Shown: positions 47,414-58,991, numbered from the stretch's first letter. The stretch: DNA of 64,000 nt from Gamsiella multidivaricata (GCF_025024155.1 NW_026251725.1:433672-497671); one strand, 5' to 3'. Made by a program: numbers and translations. Notes: generated by a model not told the origin, from the sequence alone.

Positions 47414-48206
47414 GGCTTTTCAGGCTTCGTATCACCGCACTGGCAGAGACAACCATCTGGAGGGTGCTTGAGAGCAAGATCAAAGGGGCGACGACCATCG
47501 GGTACACGGACGAAAACCTCAACGAGGCAGACGAAAGCAGGTGCAGCAATGAAGCAAGTTGGACCGTTCAAGATTTGTACCATGGGCTGGTGCCAAAGGA
47601 CTTTACTACGGAATGGGCAGAAGCGTTCAAGACGTCAAAGTCAGTTGCAAGGTACATAGTCGCGCGCTTTGCCAGGGCCATCGAGGAGCTAGGAAGGACT
47701 GAGATCTGGAACAGACGTTGCAAAGTCACCGTGGACTGGGAGCGAGAGCGTGGAATCACTTCTGTGAGCAAACGCGCCAGAGGACGCACTCGTGCTAGAG
47801 GGTACAACCGTAGCAGAAGTGATTTCATGGGATCAAACCATAGACAACGACCAGCAACAGACGTGGAAGCGATCAGGACAGAGCGCCTAGTACAGGGCTT
47901 TTGCCAGCAGCTGGAGCTGACTCTGATGGAGTGGCTAGGCGGATGCAAGTTTTTGATGACAGTGGATACTGGCTAGAGGATGACCTTCGTGCACAACAGG
48001 CCAAGTAGGGAGCAGGGCTCTTCGAGTCACCACTCATGCTGACGAGGATTGTGAACGGGACTTAGCAGCAAAAGCTGTTTATTAAACACCACTTTTCTTT
48101 ACGTCTCTAGCAATAGGGGTCCCTAGAGGATAGTACCACGCTAATAAAGCCCAGACGTCCCCGTGGGTCCTAGTTATAAAAAAAAAAGGCTTTTCGGGCT
48201 TCGTAT
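47414..48206 (+). mobile_element. Non-LTR retrotransposon LINE-B, copy 1 (5'-truncated), with target-site duplication
   Basis: Insert 47433-48187 is flanked by GGCTTTTCAGGCTTCGTAT (47414-47432) and GGCTTTTCGGGCTTCGTAT (48188-48206), a 19 bp duplication with one mismatch. It has an open frame (47464-47976) for the C-terminal part of ORF2: NEASWTVQDLYHGLVPKDF, then VARFARAIEELGRTEIWNRR, then RERGITSVSKRARGRT, ending FLMTVDTG. A 3' UTR and the terminus GGGTCCTAGTTAT plus poly-A follow. The frame is related to LINE-A (DLYxGLVP, E-x-GRTxIWNxRC), so A, B and C are members of one clade. It landed within about 10 bp of the 3' end of LINE-A copy 1. Confidence 0.85.
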
Positions 48207-48540
48207 TCTCTCGAGAAGATACTCATGGGTGTGGTTAGCGACAGTTCATTTAAGTGAAACTACTGATTTAGTGTTTGTGGAGGGTTTCTTGGGACCTTAT
48301 GCTCTGTACACTATGTCGTTAGTTTCATGCCTTACAGGAGCCGTGAAAAAAAAATGCGTTCAAATTTATGTGTCCATTTTTTTCGCGTCGCCGCACTCAG
48401 CAGCAATTTGCCCTTCTCTTTCCCGCCCAAAGATACCCCCCCTCCACAACTCACACCTCCACTCACAATTTCTCCCCAGGCCAGCTAGAACTACAGCCAC
48501 AACTCCTTGAATCTCTTGAGACACTTCAAGAAACGACACC
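48207..48540. other. Intergenic / epsin promoter region
   Basis: About 330 bp between LINE-B copy 1 and the epsin start. The last 150 bp are C/T-rich with ACACCTCCACTCACAA-type sequence, typical of a fungal leader. The LINE cluster therefore ends close to the epsin promoter. Confidence 0.5.
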
Positions 48541-51297
48541 ATGGCCACGACATCAACACCCATCTATGCCGCCAAGAGCACCATCCGCTCTCTGTATGTC
48601 TTTGTTTGGCTGTCAGCGCTCATTGCAACCAACTTTACCCTGCTGTCCCTATTCTCACTTTCTTGCCTTGTCCTCATCATCACAGCAAAAACTTTTCCAA
48701 GGGCTATACAGACATTCAGGCAAAGGTCCGCACGGCAACCTCCAATGACCCATGGGGTCCTAGCGGCACTCAAATGAATGAACTCTCCCGGGCGACGTTT
48801 AATCAGTAAGTGGAACACAGCATCAGTTTCGCCCTCATGAGGACTTAAATGAGGGCAGAGTTCTCAAACTGATATCAATTGCTTCCCACCGAATCCTCGT
48901 TATAATTCGCTTGATAGGCAAGAGTTCCTGGAAATCATGGAGATTTTGGATAAAAGAATGAACGACAAGGGCAAGAATTGGCGACATGTGTTCAAGGTAG
49001 GATATATCCCCTTACCATGTTGGAACGTAATCAGGTTCTCAGAGAGGTAGCAGAAAATATACTTATTATTGACTTTCTGTTCTGCATCGCTGGGATGTCT
49101 ACTAGGCCCTGACCGTGCTGGACTATCTGCTTCATGTTGGTATGTCAGTCCATGTCTGTTTCAGACTCATTTAACTGTTAATTTGGCTGTACCTATTTAT
49201 AAGTGCATGAGCTGGTTATTAATGTACTCTGTTCGTCACAATGCTCAGGATCGGAAAATGTGGTCCGATACGCGCGCGAAAATCTGTACATCGTTAAAAC
49301 CTTGAAAGAATTCCAATTCATTGACGAGGACGGAAAAGACCAGGGCTCCAATGGTGAGTGTCTTTATGCAGATAATGAGCCCTCGAGAGATACAGACAGG
49401 AACTTTATTAACCCATTCGTATATCCTTGACAAAAATAGTGCGTCAAAAGGCTAAGGACATTACAGCACTACTCTCGGATGAGGCCAGACTCAGGGAGGA
49501 GAGACAGTCCAGAGCAGCCATGAGAGATCGCATGAGCGGAAGAACCCCAGGCGAAGGGCGCTATGGCGCTACTACCCCTGTGTACGATCGACCAGGAGCA
49601 GGCGATGACGAGCGTGACCTTCAAAGGGCACTTGAAGAGAGCAGGCGCATGGCACGCGAGGCACATGGCGATAGCAGGTAACATATAGAACTATATCAGT
49701 CGGGCTGAGCTTTGTGCATTCGTGCTCAAGAAGTAGCTGCCTATTGACGTTTTTGGCTCTATTGCATCGCTTGTTGTTATAGCGACGATGACCTCAAGAA
49801 AGCCATGAAACTAAGCAAGCAGGAGGAGCAAGATAGACTGGACAAAATGGAGAAGTACAACAAACTGCCCGCTACAGAAGACTGGGAAGGCCGCTCCAGG
49901 TACTTATTTTGGGCGCCCTATCGCCCTATCATGCATTAAGAGTGCGCTGTCCTTGCGGAATGAGATGTTAATAACCTTTTTTCGTCGCTTCTCTTGACAG
50001 TGCCAATAAACAACAAGAAAGCAGCAACACGGATTTTTTCAGTGACGACTTCGGAGGACAGATGGGGTTTGGCAACAGCGGAAATAATAACACGGACACC
50101 AGCAACAATAATCTCGAAGGGTTGTCGTCGATGAACAATTTTGGAGGCAGCAACTCGTTCATGCAATCGCAGCCTACTGGGTTCAACAACCCGTACTTAC
50201 AACTCCAGCAACAGCAGCAGATGCAAATGCAAATGCAGCAACAACTTGAGCAACAGCAGCAACAGCAGCAGCAGCTGATGCAACAGCAACTTATGGAACA
50301 GCAGTTTCAGCAGCAGCAGCAGCAGCAGCAGATGGCCTTCCTAAACACAATGAACAATCCTTACCAGCAGCAACTCATGCCCCAAATAACTGGAGCTCCA
50401 GCGATTGGATCGAACAACCCATTCAGCTCTAGTAACGTACAAAAAGCACAGGCAAATCAGCCTTTCCCAGATTCCTTCCGCGCGGCTTCCAATGGATTCG
50501 GATTGAATAACAGTAACAGCGGCACCAACAGCAATGGTTTTAATAATAACAGCGGTTTCAATAATACGGACGGGTTCAATAGCAACGGCAACGGCGTTAG
50601 CAATGCATCTACGTCAACTCAAAAGAACGGTGCTCTGGGAGAGCTCGCATTCCTTCAAAACGCCATGAATAGTTCGTCCCCTGTCATTAATCAGCCGGTA
50701 TGTCTTCAGCTTAACTCGTTCAGTCCGCTTCTCTTGGATACCTATGCCAGAGTGGAATCATAACCAGCACTCTGAATTTTAATGGCGCACGAAATAGGTT
50801 GCGACGAAGGCGTCAAACCCAAACGACGAAAAATACGCTCACTTGGCCATGGCTCTTGCGAACCGTGAAGATGGTATGGACACATTTGGTAATATAGGAC
50901 AGCTTCGCGTTCCAAGGTAAGGCAGCAACTATCTGCGGGTAATATATTGTCTCCTCTTTCATGCATTACATTAGCCATGCTCACGCGTATACATCCCTTT
51001 GTCGATAGCCATCATACACAAGGAGTGCCTGTTGCCCTAGCCTCTCAAATCACGGGCGCCTCTAATCCCTTCCAACGGTCTAACATCAATTACAGCGGTG
51101 CGAACAACAATGTCAGCAACAGTTTAATTGATATTGGGAACAATGGTAGCAGCAACAACAGCAACCCTTTCCAAACATCATTACAGGCAGGGGGCCTTAA
51201 TTCAAGCGGCTATTTAAATGTAAACCCGACAGGAATGGGAGGTATAAACATGTCTGGAGCCTCAGGCGGGACTTTTGGCACCAGTGCCTTGTTTTAA
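48541..51297 (+). CDS. ENT1: Epsin-like endocytic adaptor (ENTH, UIM, NPF motifs)
   Basis: Clathrin adaptor that bends the plasma membrane and binds ubiquitinated cargo during endocytosis. Model: exons 48541-48593, 48686-48805, 48918-48996, 49106-49139, 49249-49353, 49440-49677, 49783-49899, 50001-50697, 50798-50916 and 51009-51297; 616 residues. ENTH domain at about 10-145: KSTIRSLKNFSKGYTDIQAK, ATSNDPWGPSGTQMNELS, GKNWRHVFKALTVLDYLLHVG, ENLYIVKTLKEFQFIDEDGK and VRQKAKDITALLSDEARLRE, including the basic residues that bind PI(4,5)P2. Two ubiquitin-interacting motifs follow (ERDLQRALEESRRMAR; DDDLKKAMKLSKQEEQ). The rest is Q/N-rich and disordered, with EH-domain ligands NNPFSSS, SNPFQRS and SNPFQTS. 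Nine introns, all GT-AG and in frame. Poly-Gln runs near 50200-50335 may vary in length. Confidence 0.94.
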
Positions 51298-51734
51298 TAA
51301 ACTTAGATGCGCATTTCATACAGGCGAAAACAGGATAATAGCACTAGGAACAACTGATAAAGCGACCGATTCGGATCTTCAGCAAGATATAGCAGCATAG
51401 AACCTCGTCATCATCTTCGTTTCAGCATCCCCTCGCCCCGGCTTACGACTTTTAATGACCCCTCCCCCTTTCCCCCTCCCAGTGTAGTTTTTCACCTCAC
51501 TTGATGACAATAAAAAAGAGTACTATTACGCGTGGCAAATCCAGCCAATCAGCGCGCGACAATGCAGTTTGTCCAACATATTTTTAGGGCTTCTGGGCGC
51601 ACTTTACTTCTCATCCTACAAGCGACAGAGATCATCTCATCTCCCTTGACACGACCCAACCCATACATCCGCTCAAGGAACCCCTCGCAAATACATACCG
51701 CCCCATCGCAGAAACAGCGCCAAAATACATTACC
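51298..51734. other. Intergenic region (epsin / lectin)
   Basis: Compact interval with an AATAAA overlapping the epsin stop (51296-51301) and a C-rich stretch at 51455-51480. It should hold the epsin 3' end and the lectin promoter. Nothing else seen. Confidence 0.5.
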
Positions 51735-53805
51735 ATGATCCTTTCTAAGAAACACTTCTTCTTCGCTGTAGCCGTGGCTCTCCTCTCGGCAACGGCCTGT
51801 TTGGTTCATCAGGTGCAGGCGGAGGATTCGGAAATTGCCCAACCACTCAGGACCCATTCCATTTACATGCCATACATCGGTAAGGATGGCCCAGCCTCGT
51901 CTTCTTTCTTCATGAAATCAGCCTTGCTGTTAAACAGCGAGAGATCATCTGCTTTTCCTTGAAAGCGTTGTGCTTTCTTATATTTCGATTGGATTCGTCT
52001 GGGCGTTGGGTACCGATTGACCAACAATACCTGTATGGAGCGAATTACTGCCATGTTCTTTTTTTTTTTTTTTTTTTGGGATGATAAAAAAAAATTGTGC
52101 ATGGTTGGCATGAAGGCAGCAACAGGCCTTTCCAAGCTGAGACTCTATCGTCCCAAGAACAGGAAGCCTGACATGGTGTTCAAGTGACTTTATTATAAAC
52201 AAAATCGATTTCCCGGCGTCTCTGCTTCTAGCTTTCTCTTTAAACAGGTCTTATTTCTTCTCTTGTAAAAAACATTGTCCTCCCAATTGAGACGTCAAAA
52301 CATACACGTATTAAAAAAAAAAGCATGGCACAGCTGCATGAAAAAGACGCGCTACCGTCAACCTTTTTATGAAACAAATACAATGGAAAGCAGCAGAGAA
52401 GGGGATTGGACAACTAAGCAAGAGGCTAAGGAGGACAAAAAAAGAGTACACTGAGGAATAAAAAGAAAAGAAAGAAAAGGCATCTGGGCGATAAGGGCGT
52501 GAAGAGCAAGAGGGATCAACACACTGTCTAATAACCTTTTGCCCTGGTGCTTCTCCTTATTGCACTATTACAAAAAACGTTCAACATAGATCAAGATCTG
52601 CAAAACCGCTGGTTCGACTTTGGTGGCGATACCATCATCAACACAAACAGGCATATTCGTCTGACTCAGGATAAACCCTCGCAAAGCGGTTGGCTCTGGA
52701 GCCGTCTTGTAAGTCTGCTAAACTGGAGTATGCATTTGACTAACCTAGCCCATGCAATCCAGAAAATGATTTTTAACATGCGTTGTTGATTGATACGCGG
52801 TCCTATCTGCAGCCAATGTCAGCACCGTATTTTCAAATCGAGTTCGACTTCAAAGTTGAAGGCAAGGGCGATGGCCTCGTTGGCGACGGCTTTGCTGTCT
52901 GGCTGACCAAGGAACGCGCTGAGCCAGGCCCTGTCTTTGGAAATCGTGATCGGTTTGAAGGCGTAGGCATCTTTTTTGACACCTATGCTAATTCTCGGCA
53001 ATCGGTAAGCGACGCGCCTTTACATACGCGCAATGTCAAATGTAAGCAAACAATCGATCAATATGCTAACAATCAGTCTCTGTCATCGCGCGAACCCACA
53101 ACAGCACTCGTTCCCGTATGTGATGGCTATGGTGGGCGATGGAAGAACAAGTTATGATAACGACCACGATGGTCTTTCCAATAGGGCCGGAGGCTGCGAG
53201 TCTGATTTCAGAGGCAAGGACGTTCCTACCAAGGGTCATATCACCTACAGCGCGGATGCCAAAGTGCTCAAGGTAGAGTGGGTTACATATATATTGTAAA
53301 TTAGTTCTTTTGCAAGACTTTTGTTACTCATCTACTTCATATCTTATTTTAAATCAAACAGCTCAAGCTCCAGACCAAGGAGTGGGATCAATGGGAAGAG
53401 TGCTTTACACTGACAGATGTCACGCTGCCCTCTAACTTCTACCTTGGATTCAGTGCCATCACAGGCGAAGTTCACGACAATCATGACATTATCAGCGTCT
53501 CTACATGGTTATTGTCCAAGAGCGACATCCAGGTTGGCCAGGTGAGGATGGACATCTTTTGGATTGAGGAGGCGTTGACGCCATGTATTGTTTGTAAAAC
53601 TACTTTCATATTCACTAACTACTACTACTACTACTCTTGTCTCTGCATGCATCACAAACAGCGCCGTAACAATACTCCTCCTCCTTCAAGCAAGTCTGGG
53701 CTCGGATGGATCTTCAAATTCATTGTTGCGGGCGGAGTGTTTGCTGCAGTGGTTACCGTCGCCTACAAGATGTCCCAGAAGAACAACAACATGAAGCGAT
53801 TCTGA
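51735..53805 (+). CDS. L-type lectin, VIP36/ERGIC-53-like cargo receptor
   Basis: Type I membrane lectin cycling in the early secretory pathway, binding high-mannose glycoproteins. Model: exons 51735-51879, 52590-52708, 52813-53004, 53105-53272, 53362-53541 and 53662-53805; 315 residues. Signal peptide at 1-29 (MILSKKHFFFAVAVALLSAT, with ...VQAED as the cleavage region). The carbohydrate-recognition domain has RWFDFGGDTIINTNRHIRLT, GDGFAVWLTKERAEPGPVFG, VGIFFDTYANSR (metal-binding Asp), MAMVGDGRTSYDNDHDG, GGCESDFRGKD, WDQWEECFTLTDVTLPSNFY, LGFSAITGEVHDNHDIISVS (catalytic-site-type Gly and metal ligands). A single transmembrane segment (FKFIVAGGVFAAVVTVAY) precedes a short basic tail ending MKRF, a likely ER-export or retrieval signal with terminal Phe. 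The 710 bp first intron is unusually long. Confidence 0.92.
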
Positions 53806-54092
53806 GGCAACTGATCATGCAATCGCCTTGTCGAAAGTGCTAAGGCATAGTAGGAGAGGAATAGACTGAAATACATATTTATTTTATCATCTAACGATGC
53901 TTATGCATGGCTGTGGTTATGGTGCGTGTGTGTATCGCGACGTGCGATCTCTTTTTTTTTTTTTTTCATGCAAGCATTGATACAGGGGACGCAAGGCAAG
54001 AGGGCAAGGAAAGGGCTGGTTGTCCGCAAGGGCTGATTCAGATCCACTCTTCCCGTTCACCATCGACACTCGCTCACCAACAACAACCAGCT

Positions 54093-54944
54093 ATGAAGCT
54101 CTCTCCGTCATCCATCACTTTCTTTCTGGTCCAGATCGGCACCCTCTTCTCGGGACTCATTGTTGCCGTCTGCTGTGGCCTCTATGTGTCGTCCTACCCA
54201 AAGTCGCCCGAAGCTACCTCGCTTTCACCACTAGCCTGTGGCACACTTGCCTTCTCTATCCTCAGCTCCCTCGTCACTTTCATATTCATCTTGCGCCAAA
54301 AGTCTGGCAGGACTCAGCGTGCGATCTTCGAGAGTGCTTGGATCATCTTTGCCATAGCCATGTGGATTCTTGCAGCTGTCGGAGGAATCGCCCGTCCACC
54401 TAATGGCATGTCCAACATCTCTTGCAAGGTTCTACCCAGTGGCAAAGAGACCTCCGATCCTAACTATCTTCGCGCCTGCCAGTCGATGTTTGCTTCCACA
54501 GCCTTTTGTATCATCACAGCCTTCTTCTTTATCGCGATCGCCCTGATGCTCTTTGTCTTTTCTGTCAAGACGTCCAGAAAATCTAAGAAGAACCAGGTTG
54601 GAGGCCATTACAAACTGTCGCTCACTCTTTCGCAATATCGTCGCGCCGAAAAGGAAGCCGCCGAGGAAGAGAGTAGAAAACTCAAAGGGGCCGGGGAGCA
54701 CGAGGAGGAAGTCGAAGAGGAGCATGGGCCAGGAAGCATGATGGACGGACACTTTTCCGGCAACGTCTACCGCGATCCAGTCATCTCAACCCCCGCAGCA
54801 ACCCTCCATTATCCTAATCCGTATTCAGAGGCAGAGCTTCACATGCAACAGCAGCAGCAACAACACCACCACCAGCAACAACTCCAATATCAACAGCAGC
54901 AAAGTACATGGGCACAGCAACCGGCAACATTCGGGCCATATTGA
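54093..54944 (+). CDS. Four-transmembrane MARVEL/PalI-like membrane protein
   Basis: Single-exon gene, 283 residues; specific function unknown. Four hydrophobic segments are visible: ITFFLVQIGTLFSGLIVAVC, PLACGTLAFSILSSLVTFIF, IFESAWIIFAIAMWILAAVG and AFCIITAFFFIAIALMLFVF. The arrangement (short N-terminus, four TM helices, long cytoplasmic tail) is that of MARVEL or Sur7/PalI-type plasma-membrane proteins. The loop between TM3 and TM4 has paired cysteines (SNISCKV and LRACQS). The tail is charged, with a Glu-rich stretch, then Q/H-rich (LHMQQQQQQHHHQQQ), ending ATFGPY. The start is the ATG that begins MKLSPSSITF; the open frame extends upstream without a good initiator. A poly-A signal lies at 54998-55003. 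It could equally be a tetraspan of another family. Confidence 0.7.
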   Translation: MKLSPSSITFFLVQIGTLFSGLIVAVCCGLYVSSYPKSPEATSLSPLACGTLAFSILSSLVTFIFILRQKSGRTQRAIFESAWIIFAIAMWILAAVGGIARPPNGMSNISCKVLPSGKETSDPNYLRACQSMFASTAFCIITAFFFIAIALMLFVFSVKTSRKSKKNQVGGHYKLSLTLSQYRRAEKEAAEEESRKLKGAGEHEEEVEEEHGPGSMMDGHFSGNVYRDPVISTPAATLHYPNPYSEAELHMQQQQQQHHHQQQLQYQQQQSTWAQQPATFGPY

Positions 54945-54997
54945 TCACAGTGTGTTGCGAACGGACCTATTATGTTCTTTAGGAGCGGTTGTCATGG

Positions 54998-55003
54998 AAT
55001 AAA
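54998..55003 (+). promoter_or_regulatory. AATAAA polyadenylation signal
   Basis: Located 54 bp after the stop of the four-TM protein gene. Confidence 0.55.
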
Positions 55004-55204
55004 GAGCTCAACTGAATGCCGTTGTGAAACTATCCTAACTTCACCTGGCTCCCTTTGGGCCCATTGAGCGCGGCGGTGGTAAAGGTCTCTGAAAGGTGCA
55101 TGCAGAAATCGAGTATGCGACTGTGCTGCCTCGCACTGCCGCACTGCACTGCAATACATTTTTTATTTTTTGTAACCTGACCCTTCTTCTTCCTCATCAC
55201 ACAC

Positions 55205-56740
55205 ATGGCATTCGTTCCACCGGATCCAAACGTCTTTTACCCCATCCCGCCAGGACAACTCCCACCGGGATTCGTTCCCCCTCCTCCAGGAACTGCCGTC
55301 CGCGGGATCCCCATTGTGGTGCCTCTGGGCCTCGAGATGCTCATCTCCCCTGAAGGGTTTCCTGTCTTCGTACCTGAACGCTCAACAGCTCCTCCTCCAC
55401 CATATGCTCCTTCCCCACCAGCAGCGGCCAACTCAAGTCCAGCTTTATCGCAACAACAACAGCAGCAACACTACCAGCATGGAACACCGACCCCGCCTTC
55501 GAGGCACAATACGCTAACGTCGCAACACTCTTCCAACCACTTCTCACCCCCTTCTGTGCCGCTTTCTCCTGCTCCACCAACCCCAATCTCTCAAACATCC
55601 ATGCCCCTGCCTCACCAGATGCCGATCCCGAGTCCACACTATCAGCGACCGATGCACCCACCGCCCGCCTCACATGCATACCCGCCTTCAACATATATAC
55701 CCCAATTACAACCGCAGCCACTACCACAAGCCCAGCCGCCAACCCCACCTGTTGGGTTGACATTCGCAAGTATAATGACCTCGTTCAGAACATCCTCAGA
55801 AAGCGTTTCGGCCTGGACGTTTTATTCATTAGGTTTGGCACATAATCCGGGGCAGAAGGAAATCGCGATCACATTGCGTCAACGACCCAGCAACTATACC
55901 CTCGAAACTGTTCAGCCGATCATGTATCAGCTCTTTCATCAAATGAACTCTCATATTCAGGCGTCTGGTGGAAAGCCACTCACCGCAGGAGAAGTATTTC
56001 CTTGTCGATTAAACACACCTGATGCTGGGTCTTTGGATCTGGCGATCCTTCTGGTCCATGCCCCACCAGAATGCAAATCCACATTAGAGAACAAGGACGT
56101 GTTATATGGAGTTATCGCAACATTGGACGAGATGGCGGTCTTCTCAAAGTATGGCGCTGCAAGGACGTTGACGAACATGGGCAACGATCTCGAGACATGG
56201 CCGATCCCCCTCTGGTCGGATTGGTCGCGTCCCTCGTTGGTGAATCTGAACGATTTCCAAGGATCTCTCACAGAAATGGTGCTGGTATTGCCGACAAAGA
56301 ACGTTGTGGCGACATTGGATACGATCTCGCATCGGCTGACCCTCGTCGTATCGTCGACTGCGTTGGAGCTGATTCAAGCGGACTTCAGAAGATTTCCGCC
56401 AGCACAGCCAGGGGTGATTAACGACCTGGCAAGAATCACCTTTATGCTGGATCTGGATGCAGGCGCTCAGGCGTATCTGACCTGGAGGACCGGACAGGAT
56501 GGGCCCGCCATCTTCAATGCGCGACCGAACCCGACAAGTTTCCATGGATGTTGGCTGTCGTTCACTGGGATTGGCCCGCATGAGGAGGCGACGGTGCATG
56601 AGAATGTGGCGGCCAGAGAGGATGGCATCGAGGTGAAGATGAAGGGCTCGACATGGGAGAGACTTTACCAGGCACTAATTTCAAGAACACCAGCCGTTGT
56701 CCCTGTGGGATCCGAGACTGTGCACCTCAGCTACGCGTAG
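55205..56740 (+). CDS. Proline-rich N-terminus plus unrecognised globular domain (possible Suppressor-of-fused-like)
   Basis: Single-exon gene of 511 residues. Residues 1-185 are Pro/Gln/Ser-rich (FVPPDPNVFYPIPPGQLPPG; many PPxxP and SPAPPTP strings), resembling an SH3/WW-ligand arm. Residues from about 190 to 511 form a complex globular region: SVSAWTFYSLGLAHNPGQKE followed by IAITLRQRPSN, then GEVFPCRLNTPDAGSLDLAI, VLYGVIATLDEMAVFSKYGA, LVVSSTALELIQADFRRFPP and a C-terminus ending SETVHLSYA. The order of blocks (SLGL...EIAITLR...P...LL-V...ATLDE-x-x-x-F) is faintly like Suppressor-of-fused domains, but this is only a guess. Codon use looks like its neighbours and the frame is unbroken, so the gene itself is secure. 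A poly-A signal AATAAA lies at 56762-56767. Confidence 0.75.
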   Translation: MAFVPPDPNVFYPIPPGQLPPGFVPPPPGTAVRGIPIVVPLGLEMLISPEGFPVFVPERSTAPPPPYAPSPPAAANSSPALSQQQQQQHYQHGTPTPPSRHNTLTSQHSSNHFSPPSVPLSPAPPTPISQTSMPLPHQMPIPSPHYQRPMHPPPASHAYPPSTYIPQLQPQPLPQAQPPTPPVGLTFASIMTSFRTSSESVSAWTFYSLGLAHNPGQKEIAITLRQRPSNYTLETVQPIMYQLFHQMNSHIQASGGKPLTAGEVFPCRLNTPDAGSLDLAILLVHAPPECKSTLENKDVLYGVIATLDEMAVFSKYGAARTLTNMGNDLETWPIPLWSDWSRPSLVNLNDFQGSLTEMVLVLPTKNVVATLDTISHRLTLVVSSTALELIQADFRRFPPAQPGVINDLARITFMLDLDAGAQAYLTWRTGQDGPAIFNARPNPTSFHGCWLSFTGIGPHEEATVHENVAAREDGIEVKMKGSTWERLYQALISRTPAVVPVGSETVHLSYA

Positions 56741-56994
56741 ACGTGAAGCACATGCAATAATAATAAATTAGCGATGGTGCATAGTCTGATAGTCTGTGGA
56801 ACGCCATTGGAATCATGCCAAGCGTCGTCCACATAAAAAATTTCCGTATGCGGTGTCCACTTTTAAGCTTTCTCGGGCGACGGGATCGTGATCCAACGAT
56901 TCTCTCTTCGCCCTTTGCCATCCTCATTCCGACACACAACGTCCGGTTCTGCTCTTCGACCATCCCACTCGTATACAAAGAGCAAGGAATAGCA

Positions 56995-58669
56995 ATGGTG
57001 GCAGAGCTCTACATCTACGGTAGCGCCTTTGGGCTACCCTCGATCGACCCCCAGTGCCTGGCCCTGATCTCGTACCTCAGTATCGTTTCGCACCAGGAGT
57101 ACACCATCGTCGAATGCAACGACGTCGGCATCTCCCCCACCGGTATATGCTAACAACGAAAAGGAGCTATTATTACTTCTTTCTACATGGCGCTGTGCTC
57201 TGCAGCGGCTCAGCCCTGTCAACTGCAACTCACCTTTTTATCCTACCGATGGCGTTTTAATCTAGGCGAGTTGCCCATGTTCCATGACGGCAGGAACTGG
57301 ATCGCAGGAGCCAACAGAATCATTGCCTACCTCTCCAGAACTGTACGCTGCTTTTATGTTCTCTCTCTTTGCAGGAGCGAGTTAACGACCTCTCTTCTCG
57401 ACTGTCATGCCTACATGAACATTTCCGTCTTGTTTATTTGTGTGCAACCATCGTCCGCTGACCTCACGGCCTGAATCTCTGCATAATCTTAGGGCTACAA
57501 CGCTAACGAGGACCTGTCGGCCGAGGAGCTGGCCAAGTCCGTTGCTTACTCATCTCTTGTCGATGAGTCCTTGACAGATGCCATTGTACGTCATCACTTT
57601 CTTTCTAATTTACGGTCGCGGGCGTTCCTTCGCTGTGTCGTGCCGATTTTGCGAACTTGGAAAGAACAGCATCTAACGGTCTTCTCTATTGTGCACAGCT
57701 ATTTTCATGGTTCGCCGATGCAGACAACTTTTTGGGCGCGACTCGCAAGGCATATTCGAATCTGTTCTCGATCCCCTCAAAGTATATTTTGCCGATCCAA
57801 ATGCGCAAGGCTGCAGTTCAACGCGTCCAGAAATATGGCGGCACGGTTGAGTCTGGAGCCTTGACTCATGCCGACAACACCAAGGTACGTATTTCATTGC
57901 GCGATGGAAACATGTGCTCAATATCTAACTTGGCTGATCTCAACGAATATACATCCGTACTAATATGTTTTGCGATTTGTTGACGATAGATTTATGATCT
58001 GGCAAGGGATTGCTACCGCGTCTTGGATAGGAAATTGGGCGAGAACGAGTTTTTCTTTGGAGTCAAGTAAGGCATTTAAGGCCAGTGGAAAGAAGAATGA
58101 AAGCAGGACATGAATGCCTTCCAATATGTGTCTAATATGAAGCGTCCCTTTGTTTCCCTAGGCCTACATCCTTGGATGCTAAGGTCTTTGGATATCTCGC
58201 ACTGCAGCTCTATCCCGAGATTCCTAACCCACGATTTCAGATTATTCTCACCACCCAGTTTCCACGCCTGGTTGCGTACTGTGACCGGTGCCGTGAAGAG
58301 TTTTTTGCCAACCTTCCGGACTCAACCTTACCATCAGAGCCCTCGCCCTTCTTCACTAACCCGATCTCGGCACCCAAGGAATGGTTCAGGAACATGTTCC
58401 TGACTCCGGCTGCTACACCATCCACATCACAGCATTCTACGACAGAAGGAGATGGGAAGCCCAAGAAGACAAAGGAGGAGCGGGATTTTGACTTGAAGAG
58501 GATTTACGCGGTGACTTTTGGCGTTGTGGCCATGATCGCGTATGTAATCGTCAACGGCTTGGTCGTGGTCGGTAACGAGGATGACGAAGGGGAGGAAGGA
58601 TACTATGTGACCGGGCAGACTGGGTTGGAGGATGACATCCACATGCCGGCGGACGATTTCGACAATTAG
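56995..58669 (+). CDS. SAM37: Metaxin/Sam37-like subunit of the mitochondrial SAM complex
   Basis: Outer-membrane protein helping assemble beta-barrel proteins. Model: exons 56995-57142, 57266-57342, 57493-57585, 57699-57884, 57990-58066 and 58162-58669; 362 residues. The start MVAELYIYGSAFGLPSIDPQ begins the thioredoxin-like part typical of metaxins. GELPMFHDGRNWIAGANRII and AYLSRTGYNANEDLSAEELA follow (metaxin/Sam37 N-terminal domain). The GST-C-like half contains LARDCYRVLDRKLGENEFFF, then KPTSLDAKVFGYLALQLYPE, the conserved 'P-T-x-x-D-A-x-x-F-G-Y-L-A' signature. A Lys/Glu linker leads to a C-terminal transmembrane helix (YAVTFGVVAMIAYVIVNGLV) with an acidic tail. An upstream ATG at 56815 is open in the same region but does not fit the family. 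All introns are GT-AG and in frame. Confidence 0.88.
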
Positions 58670-58991
58670 ACTCTACTTACAGCATATTACGCATATCGTC
58701 AGCTCCGTAATACAAATGGTTCTGATGATATAATGCTGCCATTACACATCGCCGCTACTTGCACTGAAGCGCTTGAGGCCGTCATAAATCGCGTCGCGAT
58801 CTATTCATCCTGCTACTCGTTATTGCTATCATTATTGCTATCATTATTACAATCCTCTGTGTCGGCGTTGGTTCTCATTTGAGCCCCAGGCAATACTCTC
58901 AGTTTCCTTTTTCATATTTTTCTATCATAATACCTTTCTGAGTCCGTACAGAGGTCATGAGACCTGATTTAAATCGAGTCGGTTGACCCTG
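58670..58991. other. Intergenic region, Sam37-like gene to retrotransposon nest
   Basis: About 320 bp of A/T-rich sequence, with a tandem ATTGCTATCATT repeat near 58824-58850. No gene seen. Its right end (58960-58991) resembles the 3' end of LINE-C. Confidence 0.45.

Noticed and set aside
56815..56994. Upstream ATG extension of the Sam37-like protein
   Set aside because: The extension from 56815 is in frame with the exon but reads as Arg/Pro/Ser-rich noise; metaxin-family proteins start at the MVAELYIYG position.
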